Assembly (NCBI GenBank): GCA_963169765.1
Contig: CAUJEN010000010.1
Location: 1 to 64,000, forward strand
Direction: 5' to 3'
Source: QWHO01 sp021404945
GTDB taxonomy: Bacteria; Vulcanimicrobiota; Xenobia; Xenobiales; QWHO01
DNA: 64,000 nucleotides
Each line of letters opens with the position of its first letter. The first letter of the stretch is position 1. Of this stretch, positions 1 to 12,100 are shown in pieces. The notes below the pieces were generated by a model. The model saw only the letters and a program-made list of their open reading frames with translations. It made no database searches and was not told where the DNA came from. The translations under genes were made by a program, and so were the position numbers.

Positions 1-1364
<1,364 letters not shown>

Positions 1365-1407
1365 GGGTTCTCCTTGATTGATGAATTGTGTTGGGGTCCG
1401 TCAGGGA

Positions 1408-1713
1408 TCAGGAAAGGATGGCGAAAATCTCGCTCTCCTTGATAATGAGGTAGTCTTCCCCATCGATCTTGACCTCGGTGCCGGTCCACTTGCCATACAG
1501 CACGCGGTCGCCCTCTTTCACGGTCAGCGGGGTCACGACGCCTTTGTCGTTGGTGATTCCCTTGCCGACGGCGATCACTTTGCCCTGCTGGGGCTTCTCC
1601 TTGGCGGTGTCCGGCAGAATCACTCCCCCGGCGGTCTTCTCTTCCTGGGGCATCGCCTGCACGATAACGCGCTCGCCCAGCGGGCGCAGATTCAGCTTGG
1701 TTTTGGTGGCCAT
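1408..1713 (-). CDS. groES: Co-chaperonin GroES, copy 1
   Basis: Heptameric lid of the GroEL chamber. The 101-residue protein has the normal length and shows the N-terminal LRPLGERVIVQ strand, the mobile loop EEKTAGGVILPDTAKEKPQQG and the GKWTGTEVKIDGEDYLII core. Start ATG at 1713 is preceded by a GGAGG Shine-Dalgarno in GATGGAGGTTGGAGC. It is the first gene of a groES-groEL operon; possible operator repeats lie 70-108 bp upstream. Its sequence differs noticeably from the second GroES (52566-52868), for example LNLRPLGERVIVQAMPQ here versus LTIKPLADRVVVQPVPQ there. Confidence 0.97.
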   Translation of the reverse strand: MATKTKLNLRPLGERVIVQAMPQEEKTAGGVILPDTAKEKPQQGKVIAVGKGITNDKGVVTPLTVKEGDRVLYGKWTGTEVKIDGEDYLIIKESEIFAILS

Positions 1714-1782
1714 TTAGCTCCAACCTCCATCATGAGTTAATAAAACGTATACGGGATCGCAGACAGGGTAGCCGAGGCCCCG

Positions 1783-1821
1783 TTAGAGAATGCTAGGAGA
1801 AGTGTTAGAGTTGCATTAGAG
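1783..1821 (-). promoter_or_regulatory. TTAGAG direct repeats upstream of groESL copy 1
   Basis: TTAGAG occurs at 1783-1788, 1805-1810 and 1816-1821 (CTCTAA in the direction of the operon). The first two are 22 bp apart. The second sits in GTGTTAGAGTT, an 11-mer that also occurs in front of the second groES (53014-53024). No canonical CIRCE inverted repeat (TTAGCACTC-N9-GAGTGCTAA) is visible. That it is an operator for a heat-shock regulator is an inference. Confidence 0.4.
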
Positions 1822-1860
1822 CCGCGAAGCCCGCAACTTGCAGCGGCCCGACTAAAGTCG

Positions 1861-1866
1861 TATTCT
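1861..1866 (+). promoter_or_regulatory. Possible -10 box for leaderless Uma2 gene
   Basis: TATTCT ends six bases before the ATG at 1873 and there is no Shine-Dalgarno between them, so transcription could begin at or next to the start codon. A weak TTGCAG lies 17 bp upstream at 1838-1843. Inference from spacing only. Confidence 0.3.
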
Positions 1867-1872
1867 TTGGTT

Positions 1873-2448
1873 ATGAGCCTCAGCACCGTGGCCACCCGGA
1901 AGTTTACCCCGGATGAGTACTACCGGATGGCTGATATGGGCATCTTCGCACCTGGCGAGCGCGTCGAGCTGATCGAAGGAGAGATCGTCCCGCTGAGCCC
2001 CCAGAACAAGCCGCACGCTTCCCGAACGGGACGGATCAACACGCTGCTGGTCCGAGCCTATGGCGACACCCACGACGTCCGCGTGCAGTTACCGCTGAGC
2101 CTTCCCCCGGCCAGCGAGCCCGAGCCCGATTTCGCCGTGGTGCCCATCGCCTGGGTGGAAGAGGCCGCTCGTCACCCTCAGAACGCCGATCTGGTGCTGG
2201 AGTTGGCCGATACCTCCCTGCGTTACGACCGCACCGAGAAGGCCAGTGTCTACGCCAAGGCGGGCATCCCCGAGTACTGGGTGCTGAACCTCGCCCAGCA
2301 GTGCCTGGAGGTTCACCTCGACCCGGGCCCCGACCCGGAGGCACCCTTTGGCCACGCCTACCGCTCCCGCCGGGTCTACCAGGCAAGCGAGCAGGTGGTC
2401 CCTTCCCGCCTGCCTGGCAGCTTCAAGGTCCGCGACCTGCTCGGGTAG
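1873..2448 (+). CDS. Uma2-family PD-(D/E)XK endonuclease-like protein (DUF820)
   Basis: The 191-residue protein has the typical Uma2 layout: an N-terminal FTPDEYYRMADMGIFAPGERVELIEGEI segment, then the nuclease-like core with Asp in PEPDFAVV, Glu in LVLELAD and Lys in DRTEKASVYAKAGI, followed by PEYWVLNL. These residues match the D...E-x-K pattern of the fold. Such proteins are common in cyanobacteria and other free-living phyla, usually in many copies; their substrate is not established. I prefer the ATG at 1873 to the TTG at 1867. It stands alone, divergent from groESL, with no cognate antitoxin or partner beside it. Confidence 0.85.
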   Translation: MSLSTVATRKFTPDEYYRMADMGIFAPGERVELIEGEIVPLSPQNKPHASRTGRINTLLVRAYGDTHDVRVQLPLSLPPASEPEPDFAVVPIAWVEEAARHPQNADLVLELADTSLRYDRTEKASVYAKAGIPEYWVLNLAQQCLEVHLDPGPDPEAPFGHAYRSRRVYQASEQVVPSRLPGSFKVRDLLG

Positions 2449-2642
2449 GTCCACGCCACGCCCGTGCCCCTCGGGCAAGAGAGAGGGCAAGAGCGAGTCC
2501 CAAAGCTCCAGTTGGGGCGGGGTCAAGTGCAGCCACCAGGCTTGCACAAGAGGCTTTTCTTTTCAAGCAAGCTTCCCAGGTCGGCATTCCGGGCTCAGAA
2601 AAAATGTTCGTCGAAAGTCTGGACGACGGGGGTCCTGACGGA

Positions 2643-2648
2643 TATAAT
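2643..2648 (+). promoter_or_regulatory. Consensus -10 box for the esterase gene
   Basis: A perfect TATAAT lies 50 bp before the ATG at 2699. I see no good TTGACA at 16-18 bp; CTGGAC at 2619-2624 is the nearest candidate. It would give a leader of about 45 bases. Confidence 0.5.
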
Positions 2649-2698
2649 CTCGCGGTTTCCTGTTTGAAATCCATCCATATCGGAGTGTTTATCTCATC

Positions 2699-3433
2699 AT
2701 GCGTAGAGAAATCGACGGCTGGTACAGCCCGTCCCTGGGCAGCTACATGGATATCGTTACTTACGGTCACTGGGGCTTCCCGCTCCTGTTGTTCCCCACA
2801 GCTGCTGCCGACTTCCTCGAGTATGAGCGCTTTCTCATGCTCGACGCCCTGGAGCACCAGATCAACGCGGGCAAAGTCAAAGTCTTCTCGATCAACAGTA
2901 TCAACAAGGAAGCCTGGCTCAATCGCCATCAGCATCCTTACTGGATGGGCGTGCGCCAGGCCCAGTACAATAGCTATCTAGAGAACGAGGTGATCCCCTA
3001 TATCTGGAACAGCTGTGGCGGCCGGGTGGGCGTCATCACCTCGGGTGCCAGCCTGGGCGCCTTCCACGCGATGAACCAGGTGCTGCGGCGGCCCGACCTG
3101 TTCGCCGGGACCATCGCCATGAGCGGCTGCTACGACATCCGTGAGTACTTTCATGGGGAAGGCTACGGGGACGAGAACATCTTCTTCAACAACATCGTGG
3201 AATATCTCCCCGGCCTGAACGGTGGCTTCCTGCACATGCTGCGCCACAAGGAGCACATCCACATCGTCACCGGCCAGGGCGACTATGAGAATCCCAATGC
3301 CAGCCGCCACCTGTCATGGTTGCTGCACACCAAGGGCATCCCTCACGAGCTGGACATCTGGGGCTACGACATGCCTCACGACTGGCCCACCTGGCGCTCG
3401 ATGCTGCCCTATTACGTGGAGAGTCGCTTTTGA
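2699..3433 (+). CDS. Putative esterase (PF00756-like)
   Basis: An alpha/beta-hydrolase of 244 residues. The nucleophile elbow is GASLGAF (Ser near residue 119) in the context GVITSGASLGAFHAMN, preceded by a WYSPSLGSYMDIVTYGHWG start typical of the short esterase group in this superfamily. A late His is available in YDMPHDWPTWR, and Asp in TGQGDYENP is a candidate acid. There is no signal peptide, so it should be cytoplasmic. The gene is monocistronic, with TATAAT at 2643 and a strong terminator 24 bp after its stop. The substrate is unknown. Confidence 0.8.
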   Translation: MRREIDGWYSPSLGSYMDIVTYGHWGFPLLLFPTAAADFLEYERFLMLDALEHQINAGKVKVFSINSINKEAWLNRHQHPYWMGVRQAQYNSYLENEVIPYIWNSCGGRVGVITSGASLGAFHAMNQVLRRPDLFAGTIAMSGCYDIREYFHGEGYGDENIFFNNIVEYLPGLNGGFLHMLRHKEHIHIVTGQGDYENPNASRHLSWLLHTKGIPHELDIWGYDMPHDWPTWRSMLPYYVESRF

Positions 3434-3456
3434 ATGAACCCGGACGGACCACCGGG

Positions 3457-3486
3457 AAAAAGCCCGCCACGCGGCGGGCTTTTTTT
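3457..3486. terminator. Intrinsic bidirectional terminator
   Basis: A-tract, then the stem AGCCCGCC-ACGC-GGCGGGCT, then a run of seven T. The stem is perfect and A/T-flanked on both sides, so it can end the esterase transcript on + and the hydrolase transcript on -. The T run overlaps the stop codon of the convergent gene (3485-3487). Confidence 0.9.
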
Positions 3487-4234
3487 ATGCCACGCGAGAC
3501 AACAAGACCCGCCGGGCCAGGGCACGCAGCATCGCGTTGAGACGCCTCGGTTGCTCCCACATGGCCACGTGACCGCCCAGCGGGAAGACGGTCAGCTCTT
3601 GCTCGGGAAGCAGCTGGGCCATGCGCAGGCCCGAGGTGACAGGAATCAGCGGATCGAGCGCCCCCAGCACCACCAGGGAGGGCACCTCAATCTTCGGGTA
3701 GCAGTCCCACACGTCCCACTCTTTAAGGGTGTAGTAGAGCATGTGCTGGCTGACCTCCGAGTTGGTGGAGACCAGGTTGGGCATCGACTCGCTCAGGAGG
3801 TGGGCCCGTGAGCTCATCAGCTGCAGGAGCCGGTAGGTAGGCCCCTGGGGAATCGAGCCGGCTGTGTTCAAGAAGGCTACCGCCGCCGTGCGGTCGGGCA
3901 TGGAGGCGGCCAGCCGAGCCCCCACGCAGCCCCCGAACGAGTGCAACACCAGTACGAACCGGCCCGGCAGCACCTCGGTAACGAACTCCTCCAGGTCGGT
4001 CTCGAAATCGGCCAGTTGGGAGGGCCCTGGCCAGGGAGAGGAGCCGTGGCCCCGCATGTCCAGGGCCACCACATGATATTCGCTGGAGAGGTCGGCCAAC
4101 TGGGGCGTAAAGTTGGTCCAGCTGCCCGAGCAACCGTGCACGAAAAAAATGGTGGGCCCGCTGCCGGCTTCCACCCACTTGAGCCAGTGCCCTGGCGTCC
4201 TCTTGGAATGAAAGAGGTGATGACGCAACTTCAT
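3485..4234 (-). CDS. Alpha/beta-fold hydrolase
   Basis: A 249-residue alpha/beta hydrolase fold 1 protein. It has the oxyanion HG in FFVHGCSG, the DMRGHGSS strand-4 motif, a nucleophile elbow LHSFGG (Ser ~96), the acid in GALDPLIP (~194) and the base in GGHVAMW (~222). The elbow begins with Leu instead of the usual Gly of GxSxG, a tolerated but unusual variant. No signal peptide is visible. It is convergent with the esterase and divergent from ettA. Its substrate cannot be told from the sequence. Confidence 0.85.
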   Translation of the reverse strand: MKLRHHLFHSKRTPGHWLKWVEAGSGPTIFFVHGCSGSWTNFTPQLADLSSEYHVVALDMRGHGSSPWPGPSQLADFETDLEEFVTEVLPGRFVLVLHSFGGCVGARLAASMPDRTAAVAFLNTAGSIPQGPTYRLLQLMSSRAHLLSESMPNLVSTNSEVSQHMLYYTLKEWDVWDCYPKIEVPSLVVLGALDPLIPVTSGLRMAQLLPEQELTVFPLGGHVAMWEQPRRLNAMLRALARRVLLSRVA

Positions 4235-4329
4235 ACTTGAAGTTTACTCCCAGATCGCCCCTCTGGCCAGGGGCATTTGCCCTATGCCCTGCAGGGTCGC
4301 TTCAGCCAGGGTTCGAAGTGCGCCTGCCT

Positions 4330-6003
<1,674 letters not shown>

Positions 6004-6077
6004 CAGAGGGATTCCCGGCAACCGGTCTTGCATCAGCCTGGCGGTCCCCAAGCACCTGCACGAGCGGTCCGCTCGCT

Positions 6078-7184
6078 CTACCAGCCGAAATGGTCGCGCA
6101 AGGCCAGGTAGAACTCGGGGCAAATCACCAGGTTTCCGTGCAGGGCGTATTTCTTGTCTTGAAGCATCTGCACGGGCATTCCGGGGAGCTCGAGGCTGGA
6201 GGCGGCCACCATGCCGTCGCCCCACGTGGGCTGCAGCATGAAGCGATTCCCCACGGTGGCCTTGAGGTCGGTGCCGAAACAGCGGGCAGATTCCAGGCGA
6301 GACCGCTGCTCGGCCCAGCGCTGGTTCAGGCGGGCCAGCTCGGGCGAGTTGGGAGCGAGCCATTTCAGGGCTGGCTCGTCATCGGCCTCGACATGCTTGA
6401 GGCCAAGCAGAAGGTCGACCGCGTAGCCGCGCGCCTTCCCCTCCAAGAGACCGATCGTGATGCGGGCCAGGCCCGAGCCGTGGTTGGGGGTGCCCACCAT
6501 GTGAAGCTTGCCCACCGCCTCCCCGCCACGGTCCAGGTATTCTCGCGTGGTCAGGCCCCCCATGCTGAAGGCGGCCACATCGACTTTGCCCGTTCCTGTG
6601 ACCTGGCGCAGCGCTTCGAGGTTTTGCGCCAGCTCGTCAGCGCCGCCCCTGTCGGGAGCCAGGTTGTTAGCCGAGAAGACGGACACGAAAAGCTTGCAAT
6701 CTGGACCAACCCTCTCCACCGGCTGCCTGCACTCGCAATCGGCGTAGAAACGGCCCTGGCGGACGTAGTGGACGGGACCATTGTCGGGACTCAGCTTGTC
6801 GACCAGGGGGGTGAAACGCTCGATGGGGGTATGGAAACCGGGCACGAACATCACCGGCCTTTGCACCCGGGCCGCCGGCAGAGGGCCCAGCTCGCTGGCG
6901 GGCACGGCCGCCGGGGCAGGTTTGATCTTGCCCTCCAGCACCTTGCAGGCGCACGCGGCCAGGGGTCCGGTGGCAAACTGAGCGGCAGCCTCCAGGGCCG
7001 CTTCGATGCTCTGGCGGATCATGCCCAGTCGCCCAGGCTTGTCCGGGCGAGGTTGAGAGCCCGAGAGCTTGATCGATTCGGAGGGCTCCGGCCGGGGGCC
7101 CTCGGCTACGAGCGGCTCTCGGGCGGCTTTCAGGGGAGCCGTGAATCGGGTCACCGCGGCCGGCAAGATGCCTCGAAGATTCAT
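6078..7184 (-). CDS. Lipase-like alpha/beta hydrolase with disordered N-terminal leader
   Basis: 368 residues. Residues 1-100 are Pro/charged and look disordered; they contain ESIKLSG at 36-42, a motif shared with three other proteins in the window. The hydrolase follows with PVMFVPGFHTPIERF, the nucleophile elbow AAFSMGGLTTREYL (Ser ~206), MVGTPNHGSG as in triacylglycerol lipases, Asp in TWGDGMVAASS and His in ALHGNLV. This is the PGAP1/lipase-2 type of layout. There is no signal peptide. It is the last gene of a five-gene operon: its ATG overlaps the stop of the upstream gene (ATGA at 7181-7184). Confidence 0.8.
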   Translation of the reverse strand: MNLRGILPAAVTRFTAPLKAAREPLVAEGPRPEPSESIKLSGSQPRPDKPGRLGMIRQSIEAALEAAAQFATGPLAACACKVLEGKIKPAPAAVPASELGPLPAARVQRPVMFVPGFHTPIERFTPLVDKLSPDNGPVHYVRQGRFYADCECRQPVERVGPDCKLFVSVFSANNLAPDRGGADELAQNLEALRQVTGTGKVDVAAFSMGGLTTREYLDRGGEAVGKLHMVGTPNHGSGLARITIGLLEGKARGYAVDLLLGLKHVEADDEPALKWLAPNSPELARLNQRWAEQRSRLESARCFGTDLKATVGNRFMLQPTWGDGMVAASSLELPGMPVQMLQDKKYALHGNLVICPEFYLALRDHFGW

Positions 7185-8776
7185 GGCGCTCCCGCCTGTT
7201 TCTCGATCAGCAAGACCACCAGGTTGTCGCGCGCTCCCAGCACTCCGCGCAGTCCCAGGGCCGGATCGAGCGGTCCCTTGAAGAGCTGGACTCCCTTACC
7301 GTCGTAGGCGATCAACAAAGGCGCACCGTTCTCGCTACCCAGCAGCAGCATCCCTTCGCGGCCCACCAGGGGCCAGCCCCGCACCTGCTCCCAGCCCCAC
7401 AGGGCCTCGCCGTTGGTGGGATCGTAGGCTACCAGCTCTTGCTTGACGGGGTCGTGCAGCACGGCGCTGCCCGCGAAGGAGGCCACCACCGAGCCGGTCA
7501 GGGTCCGGCCTGCAGCCAGGGGCTTGCCGGTGCGCAGCTCTCGCAGGTAGGTGCCTTCCTCGATGCTGATGGCGAGCCGACCGCTGCGGGCCAGGAAGCC
7601 TCCGGCATCGGTCGAGCTCCACAGCAGCCCTCCGGTGGTTGCGTCCAGGATGTGCAGCATGGGGGTCTCGGTGGCCCGCCCCACCACCATGGCTGCATCC
7701 ACCTGCGGCTCGAGCAGTGGATGCTTCAGCCGCACCAGCTCGTCCTTGGGCTTGCCCGTCTGAGGATCGAGCCGCACCAGCACCGTGGCGGGTCCCTCCA
7801 GGGGCTTGCCCAGGCTCTGCTCATTGGCGGCTACCTGAAAAAGCCTGTCGCCGTCCACCAGGATGGTTCCCTGGTGCTGCCAGCGCAGCTCGCCGCCGGA
7901 GATCGCGTGGGCGAAGGTCTTGTTGCCAGGGCCGCGGGTCAGCACCAGGCCGCTGATGGCGGCCTGCACCTCCTCTTCGCCCGTGGTATCCACCCGCCAG
8001 ATGGAAGCGCCCCGGTTCAGGTCGACCGCGGTCAGGTGGGCTCCGTCGCACCAGTAGAGCACCCCGTCGCGAGTGGTGAACTGGCGGGGATTGGAGGGGC
8101 GACCGAGGTCGAACTCGCGCTCTACTGTAAGCGTCATGCCATCGAAGAACTCCACATAGCGGCCCGTGCCCACTCCGGCTACGGGCTGGGAGGGCTTGCC
8201 GGGCAGGAAGGGGTCGGCCGTGGCCGGGGAGGCGGAGGGGCTGGGGCTGCTGGATCCGACTGCGAAAGGATTTTTGAGAGCCAGGGGTGAGGCGCTCGGG
8301 GATGGTGAGGCCGAAGGGGAGGCGGAGGGGCTCGGGCTGGCGTCGGGGCTGGGTGAGGGACTGGCGGTGGGGAGAGGAGTCTCATGCACTGGATCGGGCG
8401 CCGGCCAGGCCAGCAAGAAGAGGCTCATCCAACCCAGGCAGCAGAGCTGCACGAAGATGAAGAAGAAGGTGGAGCCGTAAACGACGGTCCAGGGGCGATC
8501 CGAGCTCTTGATCTTGCGCCGGCCAGCGACCAGCAAGCCCAGGGCCGCCCAGATGATGAGCAGGCCGACCAGGCCAGGGATTCCGGCCAGCAGTCCGAGC
8601 TTCCAGCCCGGATGCTGCTCGAGAACCCAGCCCAGGGGGCTTCTGGCCAGGTCGAGCGACATCCAGACCCAGCGATAGTGCCAGCTCACCGCCAGACACG
8701 ACGCTGCCAGCAAAACGGCGCTCGCGCACAGCCCGGTGTGCATCCCCATCAGGTAGCGCTTGAGGGCGTCCTTCAT
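7181..8776 (-). CDS. Membrane-anchored PQQ-type beta-propeller protein
   Basis: 531 residues from the ATG at 8776, which overlaps the stop of the preceding gene (ATGA). Three hydrophobic segments lie near residues 13-32, 60-85 and 100-125, then a long low-complexity SPSPS/ASPSPS linker (about 130-190), then a propeller with repeats such as LYWCDGAHLTAVDLNRG, MLHILDATTGGLLWSS and LVAYDPTNGEALWGWEQV, each pairing a value lookup with a Trp, as in PQQ/quinoprotein-like repeats. The propeller is probably a protein-interaction or sensor module; no cofactor-binding residues are obvious. The longer in-frame reading to 9061 crosses the neighbouring gene and is not coding. Confidence 0.75.
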   Translation of the reverse strand: MKDALKRYLMGMHTGLCASAVLLAASCLAVSWHYRWVWMSLDLARSPLGWVLEQHPGWKLGLLAGIPGLVGLLIIWAALGLLVAGRRKIKSSDRPWTVVYGSTFFFIFVQLCCLGWMSLFLLAWPAPDPVHETPLPTASPSPSPDASPSPSASPSASPSPSASPLALKNPFAVGSSSPSPSASPATADPFLPGKPSQPVAGVGTGRYVEFFDGMTLTVEREFDLGRPSNPRQFTTRDGVLYWCDGAHLTAVDLNRGASIWRVDTTGEEEVQAAISGLVLTRGPGNKTFAHAISGGELRWQHQGTILVDGDRLFQVAANEQSLGKPLEGPATVLVRLDPQTGKPKDELVRLKHPLLEPQVDAAMVVGRATETPMLHILDATTGGLLWSSTDAGGFLARSGRLAISIEEGTYLRELRTGKPLAAGRTLTGSVVASFAGSAVLHDPVKQELVAYDPTNGEALWGWEQVRGWPLVGREGMLLLGSENGAPLLIAYDGKGVQLFKGPLDPALGLRGVLGARDNLVVLLIEKQAGAP

Positions 8777-9147
8777 CGCAACAGCACCGGAACAAGAAGA
8801 TGAAGCAGGGCGGCCACGCCCGCAAGGTGCACGAGCGCGATCAGCAGCGGCAACACCCAGCCCTGGCGAAGCGAGGCCTTGCGCAGATAGCCCACCAGCA
8901 GCCAGCCCAGGGCAAGCAACAGGGCCGCGCCGACCGCGATGGAGGCCTTCGTGTAGTTCAGCGAGCTGACCCAGAAAGCCACGACCAGGGAAGGCTCGCG
9001 TTTCTCGACCAGCAGGGTGCTGGCCGCCCCGGGGGTCAGAAAATGGAACAGGGCCAGCCATCCCGCCACCGCCAACCAGAACGACAGTGCCAGACAGAAG
9101 TTTAGAAGCCGAATGTCGGAGATGCCCGGGGGCTGGTTGGACTTCAT
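8773..9147 (-). CDS. Small three-TM membrane protein of the Clp-PCRF operon
   Basis: 124 residues with hydrophobic segments near 16-38, 68-86 and 97-122 and a short polar loop LLVEKREPS between the first two. I recognise no family. It starts 19 bp after the stop of the AAA+ gene and its own stop overlaps the next ATG, so it should be translated with its neighbours. Being sandwiched between a cytosolic ATPase and a membrane-anchored propeller, it may be a membrane subunit of the same assembly; that is inference. Confidence 0.65.
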   Translation of the reverse strand: MKSNQPPGISDIRLLNFCLALSFWLAVAGWLALFHFLTPGAASTLLVEKREPSLVVAFWVSSLNYTKASIAVGAALLLALGWLLVGYLRKASLRQGWVLPLLIALVHLAGVAALLHLLVPVLLR

Positions 9148-9166
9148 CTGGTTGGAGGATTCGCCG

Positions 9167-12100
9167 TCAGGGGAGAGCTGCCTCCAGGACCTCGCGGCGC
9201 AGCCGCTCGTCGATCAGCCTGGCCAGCGACCCTCCGGGGTGGTCCTCGGTAGCCGCGAGTGGACAGACCAGGACAGAATCCTGGACCGTGCGGGCCTCCC
9301 GGTCGTAGATTCGCTGGCGGCCCTGGTGGCTGGTGAATCCACGGCGGTGGACCCCCTCGGGAGGGCGATAGCCTTCCAGGGCCACCGGTTGCACCGCCAC
9401 CAGCAGGCCCAACAACTCGTTAGGGTTGGGCCCGGTAAAGGCCTGCGGACCCGACTCTCCCAGCAGGCGGGCGGCCGCCAGTCGCCCATTGAAGCTCAAC
9501 AACACGCCCAGAACCGAGGACTGGCCGGCCAGGAAGCTGTCCAGCTCGGCTCGCCGCTCCAGGGGGGCGCTCGGATCGCCTTTGCGGATGCGCACGCTTT
9601 CCAGCTTGAGCTTCCAGCCGTAGCGCTCGGCCAGCGAAGCGTAGGCGCGCGCCAGGAGCATCACCAGCTCGGCTCGCTCGCCGAAAATGCCCACGGTGGC
9701 CAGGCGTCCGGGCTTCTGGCGCTCGTAAAGGTCGAGCAAGAGGGCTTCCAGCTCGCTCTCGGCCCGGCCCTGGGCGGCCAGCAACTGATCGGCATCGAAG
9801 CCTGCGCCCCGGCGGCTCTCGGAGAATTGCACAAGAGCACTCTCCTCTAACTGCTCCACCTGGCTCAGCCACTGGCTCAGACGCTCCAGCAGCCCCTGAG
9901 CGGGATGATAGAAAGGCTGCTTGCGAGGTTGTCGCTTGCGTTGAGAGTGGATTTCGTTGTGCACGGCCGTCACCAGCGGACCAGACTGCACCTGGCGGCC
10001 CAGCCGACGGGTGCTGCTGATCCGGTCCACGGACGTGCCCGCCCAGCGGGCCCGGGCCAGCGGATCATAGCCGGTCGAGCGCACGGCGGTCGTCAGCTTG
10101 AGATCGCCCTGTACGGTAACGTCCAGGGGAAGCTCGGGGGGATGGCGGTTCAGCTCCTCGGCCAGGGGAGCGAGCAGCTCGCGCTCCAGGGCCCGCTTGA
10201 GCGGACGGGCTCCATAGCGGGGATCGTAGCCTGACTCGGCCAGGCGACCGGCGGCCTGGTCAGCCAGCTCGAGTCGCACCGGACGGCTGGCCACCCCCTC
10301 CCGGGTGCTGACCTGCTGCAGCTCTCGGCGTGCGATGGCCAGCACCGTCTCGGTCGAGAGGGGCTCATAGGCCAGCACCTGGTCGATGCGATTAAACAGC
10401 TCGGGACGCAGCGCCGCGCGCACCGCCTCGGTAAACTCGCGCTCGGCCGAGGAGCTCTGGGCACGCAGGCCGAGCGAGCCTTTCTGATACTCCTGGGCCC
10501 CCAGGTTGGAGGTCATCAAGACCACGCTGTTGCTAAAATCGGCCAGGCGTCCTGCGGCGTCGGTCAGGCGCGCCTCGCCGAGCACCTGAAGCAGGAGGTC
10601 GAAGAAGTCGGGGTGGGCCTTCTCCAACTCGTCAAAAAGGACCACGCTGAAGGGGTGCTCGCGCACCCGGGCGGTCAGAAGCCCTTCCGAGCCGATCAGC
10701 CGCTCCACCGCCCAGGGGTCACTGAATTCGCTCATGTCGAAGCGCACCAGGCGATTGCGGTCGCTGAACAGATACTCCGCCAGGGCCCGGGCCGTTTCGG
10801 TCTTGCCCACACCGGTGGGCCCGATCAACAGAAAGGAGGCGATGGGGCGATCGGGTCGGGTGAGGCCGGCTTTGAGGGCCGCCAACCGGTCCACGACCAG
10901 GGAGGTGGCTCGCGGCTGGCCCAGGACCCGGCCTGCAAACCAGCCTCGCGCCCATTCCGGGTTGAAGGGGATGGACTCGTCCAGCAGCCAGAGGGGGAGC
11001 CCGGTCTCCAGGTGGAAGGCAAGGGCCGCGTCGGCCGGGGTCGCCTCGTGGTCTTGTTGCACCAGGGCCCGGAGAAACCGCAAGGCTCGCCCGGGAAAAG
11101 CCGAGTAGGCGGCAAAGCGGCGGTGGTATGTCTCGACTCGGCGGGCGGTCTCAGTGGGGCCTTTGAAACCCAGGTCACAGGCGCTCTGCAGCAAAATGCT
11201 GAGGGCCTGCTCGCGGCCCGGCTCGGTCAGCTCCAGCCGGGCGAAGACCTCCAGCAGGTGGGGCTGCTCTTTCTCCAACAGGCTGAGCTGCTCGGGCAGG
11301 CACTCCACCACTGCCAGAAGCTCTCCTCGTGCCAGAGCCGGGCGCAAGAAGCCTGCCATCCCGAAGGGATTGGTTCCGTGCCGAGCCACCTGGCAGAGCT
11401 CCATCAGGTTGCCCAGGTGCACGATGGCGCGGGTCCGTCCTGCCTCCAGAATCAAGCTCCGGCATCGCTCCTGCCACTTGCCGAAGGCCACCTGACCGGC
11501 CATCAGGCGGGCCCCACTGGTCTCCCAGAAGGGGGTGGCCTGCAACTGATAATCCAGCCGACGCCGGGCCAGCTCGCGGAACAAGGCCGACTTGCCTACT
11601 CCCGAGGGACCCACCAGCAGCACCGAGCGGGGATTCTTCCCGCTCAGCTGGGCTGCCAGCAGGTCGAGCTGGGGAGTGCGCTCATAGACAGGTGTAAGTC
11701 TTTCTGCGCTCAGATCGGTTGCCACCCGGCGAAGCACGGTGGGAAGCTTCTTCTCTGCCTGGCGGGAGGCCAGTTGCCGCAACGTGTGGCGGCGGGCTGT
11801 GACCGGGTATTCGCTGACCACCAGGGTGCGCACTCGTTGCAGGAACGTCAGGGCGTCCAGCCTGTTGAGCCGTCGCCGAAGCAGCTCCTGGAGCAGCTCC
11901 GCGCGGGCCGTCATTTCCAGAGCGGACTCGTCAGGAGCGAAGAGCTCGCTCTGCAGGGCCGGCACGTAGGCCGCCCACTGGTTCGCCACAGGATACTGCA
12001 GGGTGTGGAACTGCAGCTCCAGATTGCCCTGCCAGGCGAGAGAACGGCGCGCAGGGGGAAGCTCCAGGGTCCAGCGCACCAGGCGGGCTTGCTCGGGGGG

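Noticed and set aside
1741..1866. CIRCE element for HrcA before groES copy 1
   Set aside because: TTAGAG direct repeats are present, but not the TTAGCACTC/GAGTGCTAA inverted repeat.
4290..4325. Possible tRNA, from the T-loop-like GGGTTCGAAG
   Set aside because: No acceptor stem, anticodon arm or CCA end can be built around it.
7181..9061. 626-residue version of the propeller protein starting at 9061
   Set aside because: The first 95 codons overlap the small membrane protein in another frame and look non-coding; ATGA overlap at 8773-8776 gives a better start.
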